Below the pieces are notes generated by a model. The model saw nothing but the letters and a program-made list of their open reading frames with translations. It had not been told where the DNA came from and did not search any database. A stretch of DNA of 64,000 nt from assembly GCA_001897375.1 (NCBI GenBank), contig MKSU01000014.1, positions 1 to 64,000 of the forward strand, written 5' to 3'. Positions within the stretch are counted from its first letter, which is position 1; each line of letters opens with the position of its first letter. Origin of the DNA: Sphingomonas sp. 67-36 (GTDB lineage: Bacteria > Pseudomonadota > Alphaproteobacteria > Sphingomonadales > Sphingomonadaceae). Positions 33,875 to 42,875 of the stretch are shown in pieces. The position numbers and the translations under genes were made by a program.

Positions 33875-35440
33875 TTAACTCTGTCTGCGGATCAACCTTC
33901 GCGCGTCGGCGAGCCGGAACGCGCCGAACAGGAAGGTCGCCGCCACGTAGACCAGCCCGCCCAATGCCACCAGCACGAACATCGCGCCCCATCGCTCCAG
34001 GCTGGGGCCGGTAGTGTACGGGCGGAACAGGTCGTTGGCGAAATACATCACCACGCCCATCAGCAGCGCTGCCGCCCCCAGCCGCCACGCGCGGCGGCGG
34101 AGCTGCGCGTCGGGCATGAAATGCTCGCGTCGGCGTAGCTCGCGCCACAGCATCCACACGTTCACGGTTGAGGCGAGCGCGGTCGCCAGCGGCGGTCCCA
34201 TATGGCCGAGCGGCAGGATGAAGGCGAGGTTGAGGACGAGGTTCACCGCGATCGAGATGGTCGCGAAACGCACCGGCGTCTTGGTGTCCTGCCGCGCGTA
34301 ATAGCCGGGCGTCAGCACCTTCACGAGGATGTAGCTCGGCAGCCCGAGCGAGAAGGCGGCGAGCGATTGCGCGGTCGCCACCGTGTCGCCGGGGTTGAAC
34401 TTGCCGTGCTGGAACAGCGCCGCGACGATCGGCTCGCCGCACACGATCAGCGCGATCGTCGCGGGCAGGGTGAAGAACAGCGCCAGCTCCATGCCGCGAT
34501 TCTGCGTCTCCATCGCCGCGGCATCCTCGCCGCGCCCGAGCTGCGAGGAGATGGTGGGGAGCAGCACGGTGCCGAGGCCAATGCCGATCAGCCCGAGCGG
34601 AAGCTGGTTCAGCCGGTCGGCGAAATAGATGTAGCTCACCGATCCCGCCGAGAGCAGGCTGGCGGCGAGCGCGGTGGAGACGACGAGGTTGATCTGTACC
34701 GCGCCCGCGCCCGCCGCCGCCGGCCAGATCAGCGAGAGCAACCGCTTCACATCCGGGTTGAGCGTCGGCCGGCGGATGCGCAGCCGCACGCCCGCGCGGC
34801 GGCACGCCCATGCCAGCCACAGCAATTGCAACGCGCCGGACACCGTCACCGCGATCGCCTGGTTGCGCGCGGTGAACAAAGGCTCGTGCCGGTGAAAGAA
34901 CAGCAGCGCGACGATCAGCGTGAGGTTGAGCAGGATCGGCGCGGCCGCCGCGACCCAGAAGCGGTGCAGCGAATTGAGGATGCCGCCGAGCAGCGAGACG
35001 AGGCTGATGAGCAGCAGGTAGGGGAAGGTGATCCGCGCGAGCTGCACCGCGAAGGCGAACTGGTCGGGCGTCGCATCGTGGAAGCCGCCGGAGAGCAGCC
35101 ACGTCACCGGCCAGGCCGCGATCTCCATGATGACGGTCATGCCGATCAGCACGGGGAGCAGCACCGACAGCGCGTCCTGCGCGAAGCTCACCCCGTCATC
35201 GAGGCCGCGCCCGTCCGGGTTGGCGACCTTGTGGTTGAACATCGGGATGAACGCGGCGGAAAAGGCGCCCTCCGCGAACAGCGCGCGGAACATGTTCGGC
35301 AGGCGGAAGGCGATCAGGAAGGCGTCGGAGGCGAAGCCCGCCCCGACGAATCGCGCGAACAGCGAATCGCGCACCAGCCCGAGCACGCGACTCGCCAGCG
35401 TAAGGCCGCCGACCGAGCCGAGCGCGCGGGTCAGGTTCAT
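33875..35440 (-). CDS. murJ: Lipid II flippase MurJ (MviN)
   Basis: A 521-residue polytopic (about 14 helices) MOP-superfamily flippase that moves lipid II across the inner membrane for peptidoglycan synthesis. Family residues: SVGGLTLASRVLGLVRDSLF (the conserved Arg cluster), RLPNMFRALFAEGAFSAAFI, LARITFPYLLLISLVSLLGG and YYARQDTKTPVRFATISIAV. ATG 35440 gives the classical short N-terminus. It is followed by trpS. Confidence 0.95.
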   Translation of the reverse strand: MNLTRALGSVGGLTLASRVLGLVRDSLFARFVGAGFASDAFLIAFRLPNMFRALFAEGAFSAAFIPMFNHKVANPDGRGLDDGVSFAQDALSVLLPVLIGMTVIMEIAAWPVTWLLSGGFHDATPDQFAFAVQLARITFPYLLLISLVSLLGGILNSLHRFWVAAAAPILLNLTLIVALLFFHRHEPLFTARNQAIAVTVSGALQLLWLAWACRRAGVRLRIRRPTLNPDVKRLLSLIWPAAAGAGAVQINLVVSTALAASLLSAGSVSYIYFADRLNQLPLGLIGIGLGTVLLPTISSQLGRGEDAAAMETQNRGMELALFFTLPATIALIVCGEPIVAALFQHGKFNPGDTVATAQSLAAFSLGLPSYILVKVLTPGYYARQDTKTPVRFATISIAVNLVLNLAFILPLGHMGPPLATALASTVNVWMLWRELRRREHFMPDAQLRRRAWRLGAAALLMGVVMYFANDLFRPYTTGPSLERWGAMFVLVALGGLVYVAATFLFGAFRLADARRLIRRQS

Positions 35441-35464
35441 GGGTTCAGCCGGTCGCGGGCGATA

Positions 35465-35974
35465 TCAGGCGTTGCCGACGGTGCCCGCTTCCTGCTGCGC
35501 GCGCGCCTCCGCCTGCTGCATGTAGAGGCCGTTGAAGTCGATCGGTTCCAGCAGCAGCGGCGGGAAGCCGCCGTCGCGCACGGCATCGGCCACCACGCGA
35601 CGCGCGAACGGGAACAGCAGGCGCGGGCCTTCGCCGAGCAGGAACGGTTGCACCGCGTCTGACGGCACGTTGCGCAGCCCGAACAGCCCCGCATAGGCAA
35701 GCTCGACGAGGAAGGCGACGGTGCCGGCGCTCTCGGCGCGAATCTCCACCTTCAGCGTCACTTCGTGCACCTCGTCCGCCACCTGCTGCGAGCCGATGTC
35801 GAACTGCACGTTGATCTCCGGCGCCTGCTGGCTCTGGTAGATCGCCGGCGCGTTCGGGTTCTCGAACGACAGGTCCTTCACATATTGCGAGATCAGCCCG
35901 ACCTGCGGCAGCGTGTCGGCGCCATTGGGCAGCGGCTCGCCGCCGGTCGTCACGCCATTGTCCTGTTCGGCCAT
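35465..35974 (-). CDS. secB: Protein-export chaperone SecB
   Basis: A 169-residue cytosolic tetrameric chaperone that keeps preproteins unfolded for SecA. Motifs: YVKDLSFENPNAPAIYQSQQ, VTLKVEIRAESAGTVAFLVE, YAGLFGLRNVPSDAVQPFLL and LLFPFARRVVADAVRDGGFP, then LLLEPIDFNGLYMQQ. It is upstream of murJ on the same strand and divergent from the Tim44-domain gene, as is common in alphaproteobacteria. Confidence 0.95.
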   Translation of the reverse strand: MAEQDNGVTTGGEPLPNGADTLPQVGLISQYVKDLSFENPNAPAIYQSQQAPEINVQFDIGSQQVADEVHEVTLKVEIRAESAGTVAFLVELAYAGLFGLRNVPSDAVQPFLLGEGPRLLFPFARRVVADAVRDGGFPPLLLEPIDFNGLYMQQAEARAQQEAGTVGNA

Positions 35975-36134
35975 CTCGAATCTTTCCCCAAATGATGCGA
36001 TAAAAGAGCGTCGGCGACGCCCGGAAATTGTGTTCCGCGCGCCTAGCAGGCGTATTGCGCCGATTCAACGCCGCGAAAAATTGAATCGCGGGAGCTTCGC
36101 GCCTATGTTGTGCGTTCAGCGTATCGGAGGCCGG

Positions 36135-36779
36135 GTGTTCTATATTGTCCTTCTAGCGATGGTTGCCGGGTTCCTGGCATTGCGTCTCTACTCGGTGCTC
36201 GGCAAGCGCACCGGGCATGAGCAGCCGTTGCCCAAGCCGGCCGACGATCGCGTCCCCGCCGCCGCGCTGCCGCGCACCATCGACGTGACGCCGGAAGTGC
36301 GCGAAGCCGCCGTCCGCCCGATCGAGGGCGGGGCGGAGAGCGGCTTGCGCGCGATCGTCTCGGGCGAGCCGGGCTTCGACGTGCCGCGCTTCCTCGAAGG
36401 ATCGCAGGCGGCCTATCGCATGATCCTCGAGGCGTTCTGGCGCGGCGACGAGAAGGCGCTGGCCGATCTGGTCGAGCCGGACGTCGCCCATGCCTTTGGC
36501 GAATCGATCACCGCGCGCAGGGAAGCGGGCGAGGTGCTGGAGAATCGCCTCGTCTCGATCGAGCGCGCGACGATCGTCGGTGCCTCGCTCACCGGACGCG
36601 ACGCGCGGATCACCGTGCGTTTCGATGCCGACATCGCCGCCGTCACGCGCAATGCGGACGGGCAGGTGATCGCCGGATCGACCAGCGACGCGGTCGAGAC
36701 GCATGACGTCTGGACCTTCGCGCGGACGCTCAAGAGCAGCGATCCGAACTGGAAGCTCGCCGACACTGACGAAGCCTGA
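36135..36779 (+). CDS. Tim44/TimA-domain inner-membrane protein
   Basis: A 214-residue protein with an N-terminal membrane helix (VFYIVLLAMVAGFLALRLYSVLG) and a C-terminal Tim44-like domain: FLEGSQAAYRMILEAFWRGD, LADLVEPDVAHAFGESI and ARITVRFDADIAAVTRNADG. In alphaproteobacteria the homologue TimA is related to the mitochondrial import motor component Tim44. GTG 36135 is chosen because GGAGG lies 4 bases upstream; an ATG at 36105 has no such site. It is followed by mltA 11 bases later and is divergent from secB. Confidence 0.88.
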   Translation: MFYIVLLAMVAGFLALRLYSVLGKRTGHEQPLPKPADDRVPAAALPRTIDVTPEVREAAVRPIEGGAESGLRAIVSGEPGFDVPRFLEGSQAAYRMILEAFWRGDEKALADLVEPDVAHAFGESITARREAGEVLENRLVSIERATIVGASLTGRDARITVRFDADIAAVTRNADGQVIAGSTSDAVETHDVWTFARTLKSSDPNWKLADTDEA

Positions 36780-36790
36780 GGGAGCGCCGC

Positions 36791-38056
36791 ATGATCCGTC
36801 GGGGGGGACTGGCGCTCGTCGGCGCTTTCGCGCTTTCCGCCTGCGTCGGTGGCGTCGCGCCGCCGCCGCGTCCGGGCGGCACGCTACCCTCGCGCGGAGG
36901 CGAGGCTCCGGTGCGCCAGCTGACTCCCGCCACCCCGCTGCCGCCGGTGGCGCAGGTCACCTCGCCCGGCGCAGCCACTGCCCTCACCGCCGGGCTGGCG
37001 CGCGGGCCGGATATCGTGACGCTGCCGATCACCCGCGATGGCGCGGCGCAGGCGCTGGCGGCGTTCAGGCTGAGTTGCCCCTCGCTCATCCGTCGCGCGG
37101 ATGTCTCGGGGCTGACCAGCGGCGCTGACTGGCAGCCGGCCTGCGCCGCCGCCGCCTCCACCGCACCCGGCGACGCGCAGGGATTCTTCGCGCGCTGGTT
37201 CGAGGCGGTGCAGGTGGGCGACGGCCGCGCCTATGCCACCGGCTATTACATCCCGGAAATCGCCGGCTCGCCGACCTATCGCGACGGCTATGCGCCGATC
37301 TACGCCCGGCCCGACGACCTGATCGACGTCGATCTCGGCCAATTCTCCGACAGCCTGAAAGGCAAGAGCATTCGCGGCCGCGTCGACGGGACGAAGCTCA
37401 TTCCTTATTATGACCGCACCGCGATCGAGCAGGGCGCGCTGCAGGGCCGGGCGCGCGTGCTCGGCTATGCGGTCGATCCGGTCGAGTTCTTCTTCCTTCA
37501 GGTGCAGGGATCGGGGCTGGTGCGGATGCCGGACGGGCGCGTGCTGCGCATCGGTTACGATTCGCAGAACGGGCGCGACTACACCGGCATCGGCGCGCTG
37601 ATGCGGCAGCGCGGGCTGCTCGGGCCGAACCAGCTTTCGATGCAGGGAATAGTGAGCTGGCTGCGCGCCAATCCCGACCAGGGCCGCGCGATCATGCGCG
37701 AGAACAAGAGCTTCGTCTTCTTCCGCCTGCTCGACGGGCCGCCGGTCGGCGCGCTCGGCCTGCCCGTCGCGGGCGGGACGACGGTAGCGGCCGATCCGCG
37801 CTTCATCCCGCTCGGCGCGCCGGTGTTCCTGTCGATGGACCGTACCGATGCGACCGGCCTGTGGGTGGCGCAGGATACCGGTGGCGCGATCAAGGGCGCC
37901 AACCGCTTCGACACCTTCTGGGGCGCGGGCAACGACGCGCGCGCGATCGCCGGCGGGATGAGCGCGCGCGGCACCGCCTTCCTGCTGCTGCCGATCGGCA
38001 CGCTGGATCGGTTGCAGGGAGGGGCGGCCGGTGGCCGGCCGGCGTCTCGACGCTGA
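36791..38056 (+). CDS. mltA: Membrane-bound lytic murein transglycosylase A
   Basis: A 421-residue lipoprotein. Signal and lipobox LVGAFALSACVGG (Cys 20 lipidated). The MltA barrel follows: FARWFEAVQVGDGRAYATGY with YIPEIAGS, LIPYYDRTAIEQGAL, FFLQVQGSGLVRMPDGRVL and RIGYDSQNGRDYTGIGALM. The 3D domain with the catalytic Asp is GLWVAQDTGGAIKGANRFDT and FWGAGNDARAIAG. It cleaves peptidoglycan with 1,6-anhydro products. Its end overlaps the Smr gene by 26 bases. Confidence 0.95.
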   Translation: MIRRGGLALVGAFALSACVGGVAPPPRPGGTLPSRGGEAPVRQLTPATPLPPVAQVTSPGAATALTAGLARGPDIVTLPITRDGAAQALAAFRLSCPSLIRRADVSGLTSGADWQPACAAAASTAPGDAQGFFARWFEAVQVGDGRAYATGYYIPEIAGSPTYRDGYAPIYARPDDLIDVDLGQFSDSLKGKSIRGRVDGTKLIPYYDRTAIEQGALQGRARVLGYAVDPVEFFFLQVQGSGLVRMPDGRVLRIGYDSQNGRDYTGIGALMRQRGLLGPNQLSMQGIVSWLRANPDQGRAIMRENKSFVFFRLLDGPPVGALGLPVAGGTTVAADPRFIPLGAPVFLSMDRTDATGLWVAQDTGGAIKGANRFDTFWGAGNDARAIAGGMSARGTAFLLLPIGTLDRLQGGAAGGRPASRR

Positions 38057-38594
38057 GGAGGCGGCGCTGTGGGCGCGGGTGAAGGCCAGCGTCCGCCCGC
38101 TTCATCCACGTCCGCCGCGCGTAGTCGCGAAGGCGCCGCCCGAGCCTGAGCCGGCGCCGCTTCCCGGCAAGCGCCGTGTCGCGGTGGAGCCGCCTCCGGC
38201 GATTCCCTCGCGCCGGGCGACCGCGCTCTCGCCCTCGCCGTCCGCGACGCTCGACGGGAGCTGGGACCGCAGGATCACGCGCGGGACCGTCCAGCCCGAC
38301 GCGACGCTCGACCTCCACGGCCATAACCTGCGCTCGGCCCATGCGCTGCTCGACGCCGGGCTGGAACGGTCGATCGCTCGCGGCGATCGCGTGCTGCTGC
38401 TCGTCACCGGCAAGCCGCCGCGCCCCGAGAGCGAGCGGCCGCACGCGCGTGGCGCGATCCGCGCGGCGGTGGCGGACTGGATCGCCGCCTCGCGCCATGC
38501 GCCGCACATCGCCGCACTGCGCAACGCCCATCCGCGCCACGGCGGCAATGGCGCGATCTACGTGGTTTTCCGCCGATCCCGACCGAAACATTAA
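38031..38594 (+). CDS. Smr-domain protein
   Basis: A 187-residue protein. The N-terminal 75 residues are Pro/Arg-rich and disordered. The Smr (MutS2 C-terminal) domain contains the signature DATLDLHGHNLRSAHALLDA, then RVLLLVTGK and the end RNAHPRHGGNGAIYVVFRR (HGGxGA). Smr domains are DNA/RNA-binding nicking endonucleases, LDLHG being their active motif. GTG 38031 lies inside the mltA 3' end. Confidence 0.88.
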   Translation: MAGRRLDAEEAALWARVKASVRPLHPRPPRVVAKAPPEPEPAPLPGKRRVAVEPPPAIPSRRATALSPSPSATLDGSWDRRITRGTVQPDATLDLHGHNLRSAHALLDAGLERSIARGDRVLLLVTGKPPRPESERPHARGAIRAAVADWIAASRHAPHIAALRNAHPRHGGNGAIYVVFRRSRPKH

Positions 38595-38665
38595 CCTTTA
38601 TGTGTCAGCAGTAACGCGTTCTGGCGCGATTCTCGTGCCGTGCGGGCGGAGATCGGGAAACCATA

Positions 38666-40396
38666 ATGGCAAGGGGCGAAACGCTGAAGGACAGGGCGGT
38701 GATGTTCGCGCTGTGCGCGGGCGGCGTCGCTTTTTTCCTAGCGTTGCTCGTCACTTCGCGCGACAATTTCGGGGCCGGCGCCTATGCCAGCGCGCTCATT
38801 CCGGCGATCGTCTGCGCGACGATGTGCTGGGCCGCGACTCAGCGCGCCGTCGCCACCACGGCGGAGGCGATCGACCGCGCGGTGGACCGGCTGGCGGAGG
38901 CCGCCGACGGCGAGATCGATCGGCGGGTGCCTGATGAGATACGGGCCGCCGTTCCGCAACTGGCGACCGCGATGGACCGGCTGTTCGCGCAGCTTGCCGA
39001 CAATCTCGACAGCATCCAGCGGCTTGCGTTGTTCGATCCGGTGACCGGCCTCGCCAACCGCACCAATTTCCGCACCGGGGCGGAGCGGCTGCTGGCCGAG
39101 ACGCCGCGCGAGACGGGTGCGCTGTTCTTCATCGATCTCGATCGCTTCAAGGCGGTCAACGACACGCACGGCCATGCCTGCGGCGACATGCTACTGGCGA
39201 TGGTCGCCGATCGCCTGCGCGGCGTATCGGATCGCGCGGTGGCGGAGGCGGACATCTATCCGCCGCTGATCGGGCGGCTGGCGGGCGACGAGTTCACCAT
39301 GCTGTTCCCGCTGCTCGCCGATCCGCGCGACGCCGGCTGGATCGCCGCGCAGGTGCTCGACGCGCTTGCCGCGCCTTTTCCGCTGATGGGCGGGGAGGCG
39401 TCGATCGGCGCCTCGATCGGCATCGCGCTGCGCCCCGATCACGGCATCACGCTGCACGACCTGATGCGCTGCGCTGACGCCGCGATGTATTGCGCCAAGT
39501 CCGACGGGCGCGGGCGGTTCGAACTGTATAGCGACGAACTGGCGGAGCAGATGGCCAGCCGCGTGCGCCTCGACGCCGAATTGCGCGACGCGCTCGATCG
39601 CGACGAATTCACCCTGGTGTTCCAGCCCGAGGTCTCGCTGGCGGACGGCAATGTCGTCGCGGCGGAGGCGCTGCTGCGCTGGCGCCATCCGCGCGACGGG
39701 CTGCGCCTGCCCGGCACTTTCATCGGCCGCGCCGAGGAAAGCGGGCTGATGGTGGAGATCGGCGACTGGGTGCTGGCGTGCATCGCGCGCACGGTCGCGC
39801 ATTGGGCCTCGCTCGGCTTCGCGGGGAGGCTGGCGATCAACGTCAGCGCGCGCCAGATCGATCGCGTCGATTTCTTCACCCGGCTGCGCGCCGCGATGCG
39901 CGAGGCGGGAGCGCCGGCGCGGTTGCTGGAGCTGGAGATCAACGAGACGATCGCCGCCCACGCGCGTGCCGACGCCATCGCGGCGCTGGCGCAATTGCGC
40001 GAGGAAGGCGCGACGATCGCGATCGACGGCTTCGGCACCGGGCTTTCCAGCGTCGCGCGGCTGCGGCAATTGCCGATCGACCGCATCAAGCTCGACCGCG
40101 GGCTGATCGGGGCGATCACGCAGGATCATGCGGCGCGGGTCATCACCGGCTCGCTCGTCGGGCTGATCCACGGCCTCGGCTGCGAGGCGGTGGCGGAGGG
40201 CGTGGAGACGCCCGATCAGGTCGAGCTGCTGCGCATTCTCGGCTGCGATGCGATCCAGGGCTATGGCGTCGCGCGGCCGATGGGGGAGGAGGATTTCCTC
40301 GCCTGGTCCGCCGCGCTCGCCGATCTGGAGCTGGAAATGGAGTCGGAGATCAGGCTGGAGATCAGGCCCGAGATCAGGAGCGTGTCGCTCGGGTGA
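38666..40396 (+). CDS. Tandem GGDEF-EAL protein, degenerate phosphodiesterase motif
   Basis: A 576-residue membrane protein. Two N-terminal helices (about 12-29 and 38-57), then a short HAMP-like segment. The GGDEF domain (about 125-290) has LFDPVTGLANRTNF, FFIDLDRFKAVNDTHGHACG and RLAGDEFTMLFPL, that is AGDEF at the signature, with no obvious RxxD I-site. The EAL domain (about 305-560) has VVAAEALLRWRHP (EALL), AINVSARQ, ELEINETI, ATIAIDGFGTGLSS and CEAVAEGVETPDQ. The usual DDFGTG metal motif is DGFGTG here, so hydrolysis of c-di-GMP may be lost. The C-terminus has a charged repeat EIRLEIRPEIR. Confidence 0.9.
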   Translation: MARGETLKDRAVMFALCAGGVAFFLALLVTSRDNFGAGAYASALIPAIVCATMCWAATQRAVATTAEAIDRAVDRLAEAADGEIDRRVPDEIRAAVPQLATAMDRLFAQLADNLDSIQRLALFDPVTGLANRTNFRTGAERLLAETPRETGALFFIDLDRFKAVNDTHGHACGDMLLAMVADRLRGVSDRAVAEADIYPPLIGRLAGDEFTMLFPLLADPRDAGWIAAQVLDALAAPFPLMGGEASIGASIGIALRPDHGITLHDLMRCADAAMYCAKSDGRGRFELYSDELAEQMASRVRLDAELRDALDRDEFTLVFQPEVSLADGNVVAAEALLRWRHPRDGLRLPGTFIGRAEESGLMVEIGDWVLACIARTVAHWASLGFAGRLAINVSARQIDRVDFFTRLRAAMREAGAPARLLELEINETIAAHARADAIAALAQLREEGATIAIDGFGTGLSSVARLRQLPIDRIKLDRGLIGAITQDHAARVITGSLVGLIHGLGCEAVAEGVETPDQVELLRILGCDAIQGYGVARPMGEEDFLAWSAALADLELEMESEIRLEIRPEIRSVSLG

Positions 40397-41498
40397 TGAT
40401 GTCGGCGTAGATATCGGTCAGCATCGCCAGATCCTCCACCGCCACCGCCTCGTCCAGCTTGTGCATCGTCGCGTTGGTCAGGCCGAATTCCACCACCGGG
40501 CAAATCGCCGCGATGAAGCGCGCGTCGGACGTGCCGCCGGTCGTCGACAGCGCCGGGGTGAGGCCGGTGCGCGCGAGGATCGCCGCCGACACCAGCGCCG
40601 AGAGCGGCCCCGGCTCGGTCAGGAACGCCTCGCCGGAGATGCGCGCCTCCACCATCGCCTCCGGTGCATGGGAATGGACGATCGCCTCGATCCGCCGCGC
40701 GAGGGCGGGGCCGTTCTGCTCGTCGTTGAAGCGGATCGACAGCCGCGCGGCGGCGCGCGCCGGGATGACGTTGGTCGCCGGATTGCCGACCGTGATATCG
40801 GTCATCTCGATGTTCGACGGTTGAAACCAGTCGTTGCCGTGGTCGAGCGTGATCGCCCCGATCTCCGCCAGCGCGGCGACCAGCTTCGGGATCGGATTGT
40901 CGGCGAGGTGCGGGTAAGCGACATGGCCCTGCCGCCCCGGCACGTCGATCCAGATGTTGACCGAGCCGCGCCGCCCGATCTTGATCATGTCGCCGAGCCG
41001 GTCGACCGACGTGGGTTCGCCGACGAGGCACATGTCCGGCTTAAGCCCGCGCGCCGCCAGCCGGTCGAGGATGGCGCGGGTGCCGTGGATCGCCGGGCCT
41101 TCCTCGTCGCCGGTCAGCTGCAGGCTCACGGTTCCTTGCGCGGGCGCTCGGGACAGGGCGGCGATGAAGGCGGCGATCCCGCCCTTCATGTCCACCGCGC
41201 CGCGCCCGTGGAGCAGCCCGCCGCGCACCTCCGGCGCGAACGCGCCCGAGGTCCAGCCCTCGCCGGGCGGCACCACGTCGAGATGGCCGGCGAAGGCGAA
41301 ATGCGGGCCTTCCGTGCCGCGCACCGCGATCATGTTCTCGACCGGGCCGTCCGGCGCCTCGCCGACGATGAACCGATCGACCGCGAAGCCGAGCGGCGCC
41401 AGCATCGCCTCCACCACGTCGAACACCCGGCCGGTCGCCGGGGTGACGCTCTCGCAGGCGATCAGCGCCTCGGCGAGCGCCAGCGGATCGAGCGTCAC
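40374..41498 (-). CDS. dapE: Succinyl-diaminopimelate desuccinylase
   Basis: A 374-residue zinc aminoacylase of the M20 family, in the lysine/meso-diaminopimelate pathway. Motifs: ACESVTPATGRVFDVVEAML, FAFAGHLDVVPPGEGWTSG (zinc His and Asp), RGAVDMKGGIAAFIAAL, LTGDEEGPAIHGT (catalytic Glu), GEPTSVDRLGDMIKIGRRGS and the C-terminal STTGGTSDARFIA with EFGLTNATMHKLDE. GTG 41498 overlaps the stop of gst (GTGA). Its 3' end overlaps the convergent GGDEF-EAL gene by 23 bases. Confidence 0.95.
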   Translation of the reverse strand: MTLDPLALAEALIACESVTPATGRVFDVVEAMLAPLGFAVDRFIVGEAPDGPVENMIAVRGTEGPHFAFAGHLDVVPPGEGWTSGAFAPEVRGGLLHGRGAVDMKGGIAAFIAALSRAPAQGTVSLQLTGDEEGPAIHGTRAILDRLAARGLKPDMCLVGEPTSVDRLGDMIKIGRRGSVNIWIDVPGRQGHVAYPHLADNPIPKLVAALAEIGAITLDHGNDWFQPSNIEMTDITVGNPATNVIPARAAARLSIRFNDEQNGPALARRIEAIVHSHAPEAMVEARISGEAFLTEPGPLSALVSAAILARTGLTPALSTTGGTSDARFIAAICPVVEFGLTNATMHKLDEAVAVEDLAMLTDIYADIITRATRS

Positions 41499-42163
41499 GC
41501 CTCGCCCGCCGGCTGCTCGAACTTCTCGATCACCCATTCCTCCTCCTGCGCGGCGGCGATCCAGTCCTGCATGAAGGGGTGGTTGAGCACCGCCTCGACA
41601 TAGCCGGTGGCGAAGCGCGCGACGGGGAGCGAATAAGTGACGATCCGCGTGCAGACCGGCGCGAACATGATGTCCGCCGCGCCGAACGCGCCGAACAGGA
41701 AATCGCCGTCGCCGCCGAAGCGCGCGCGGGCCTGCGCCCACAATTCCATGATGCGGGTGAGGTCCGCGATCACCTCGTCCGACGGGCGGCGCGGCGGATA
41801 GACCTGGCGGATGTTCATCCCGCATTCGCGGCGCAGCGCGGCGAAGCTGGAGTGCATCTCCGCCGCCATCGATCGCGCCATCGCGCGCGCGGCATCGTCC
41901 TCCGGCCAGAATTTCTCGCGGCCGACCTTGTCGATGAGATATTCGATGATGGCGAGGCTGTCCCACACCACCACGTCATCGTCCCACAGGATCGGCACCT
42001 TGCCGGAGGAAGGGGCGAATTCGTCGCCCTCGCGGCGCTTGTCCCAGTCCTGATCGTAGAGCGGGACGACCATCTCCTCGAACGGCAGGCCGGACTGGCG
42101 GCAGGCCAGCCAGCCGCGCAGCGACCACGACGAATAGGCCTTGTTGCCGATGATGAGCTTCAT
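41495..42163 (-). CDS. Glutathione S-transferase family protein
   Basis: A 222-residue GST-fold protein. The thioredoxin-like N-terminal domain has YSSWSLRGWLACRQSGLPFE, with Ser residues at the glutathione-activating position, and GKVPILWDDDVVVWDSLAII (the cis-Pro loop and the Glu/Asp-Ser glutathione contact). The C-terminal helical domain ends in NHPFMQDWIAAAQEEEWVIE. A conjugation partner is not predictable. It is coupled to dapE. Confidence 0.88.
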   Translation of the reverse strand: MKLIIGNKAYSSWSLRGWLACRQSGLPFEEMVVPLYDQDWDKRREGDEFAPSSGKVPILWDDDVVVWDSLAIIEYLIDKVGREKFWPEDDAARAMARSMAAEMHSSFAALRRECGMNIRQVYPPRRPSDEVIADLTRIMELWAQARARFGGDGDFLFGAFGAADIMFAPVCTRIVTYSLPVARFATGYVEAVLNHPFMQDWIAAAQEEEWVIEKFEQPAGEA

Positions 42164-42199
42164 GCGTCGCTGCCCGCTTTGATGTGATGTCGCGGACAG

Positions 42200-42225
42200 G
42201 CGATAGCCTATTTTTCAGCTATCGC
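42200..42225 (-). terminator. Hairpin between gst and engB
   Basis: GCGATAGC / GCTATCGC, perfect 8-bp stem with a 10-base AT-rich loop, 14 bases beyond the engB stop. There is no T-tract after it on the minus strand, so termination is only suggested. Confidence 0.4.
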
Positions 42226-42239
42226 GAGAGGAAAGGCGG

Positions 42240-42875
42240 TCAGCCGATCGCCTCCGTCACCGCCGCGCGCAGCTCCGGGATGCCGAGGCCGCCCTCCGAC
42301 GAGGTGGCGATGATGTCGGGATGCGCGGCGGGGCGCTTGCGCGCTTCCTCGGCGGTGCGCTCGATGACGGCGGCGAGGTCGGTCGCCTTCACCTTGTCCG
42401 CCTTGGTGAGGACGAGGCGGTAGCTCACCGCCGCCTTGTCCAGCATCTCCAGTATCTCGCGATCGACGTCCTTGATGCCGTGGCGGCTGTCGATCAGCAC
42501 CAGCGCGCGCTTCAGTTGCTGCCGCCCGCGCAGATAGTCGTTCACGAGGAAACGCCACTTCTTCACCATGTCCTTCGGCGCCTTGGCGAAGCCGTAGCCG
42601 GGCATGTCGACCAGCCGGAAGGAGAGCGGCGATCCGATGTCGAAGAAGTTCAGCTCCTGCGTCCGCCCCGGCGTGACCGAGGTGCGGGCTAGCGCCTTGC
42701 GGCCGGTCAGCGCGTTGATGAGCGACGACTTGCCGACGTTCGACCGGCCCGCGAACGCCACTTCCGGCACGATCGCATCGGGCAGGAAACTGAGCGCGGG
42801 GGCCGATTTCAGGAACTCGATCGGGCCGGCGAAAACCTTTCGCGCGGCCTCGATCCGGTCGTCGTCGAACGTCAC
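42240..42875 (-). CDS. engB: Ribosome biogenesis GTP-binding protein EngB (YsxC)
   Basis: A 211-residue GTPase assisting 50S assembly. G1 is [20 protein letters not shown]2 within [13 protein letters not shown]3 [11 protein letters not shown]4 VLTKADKVK, and G5 [11 protein letters not shown] 42875 overlaps the yidC stop as GTGA. It is the last gene of the rpmH-rnpA-yidD-yidC-engB row. Confidence 0.94.
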   Translation of the reverse strand: MTFDDDRIEAARKVFAGPIEFLKSAPALSFLPDAIVPEVAFAGRSNVGKSSLINALTGRKALARTSVTPGRTQELNFFDIGSPLSFRLVDMPGYGFAKAPKDMVKKWRFLVNDYLRGRQQLKRALVLIDSRHGIKDVDREILEMLDKAAVSYRLVLTKADKVKATDLAAVIERTAEEARKRPAAHPDIIATSSEGGLGIPELRAAVTEAIG

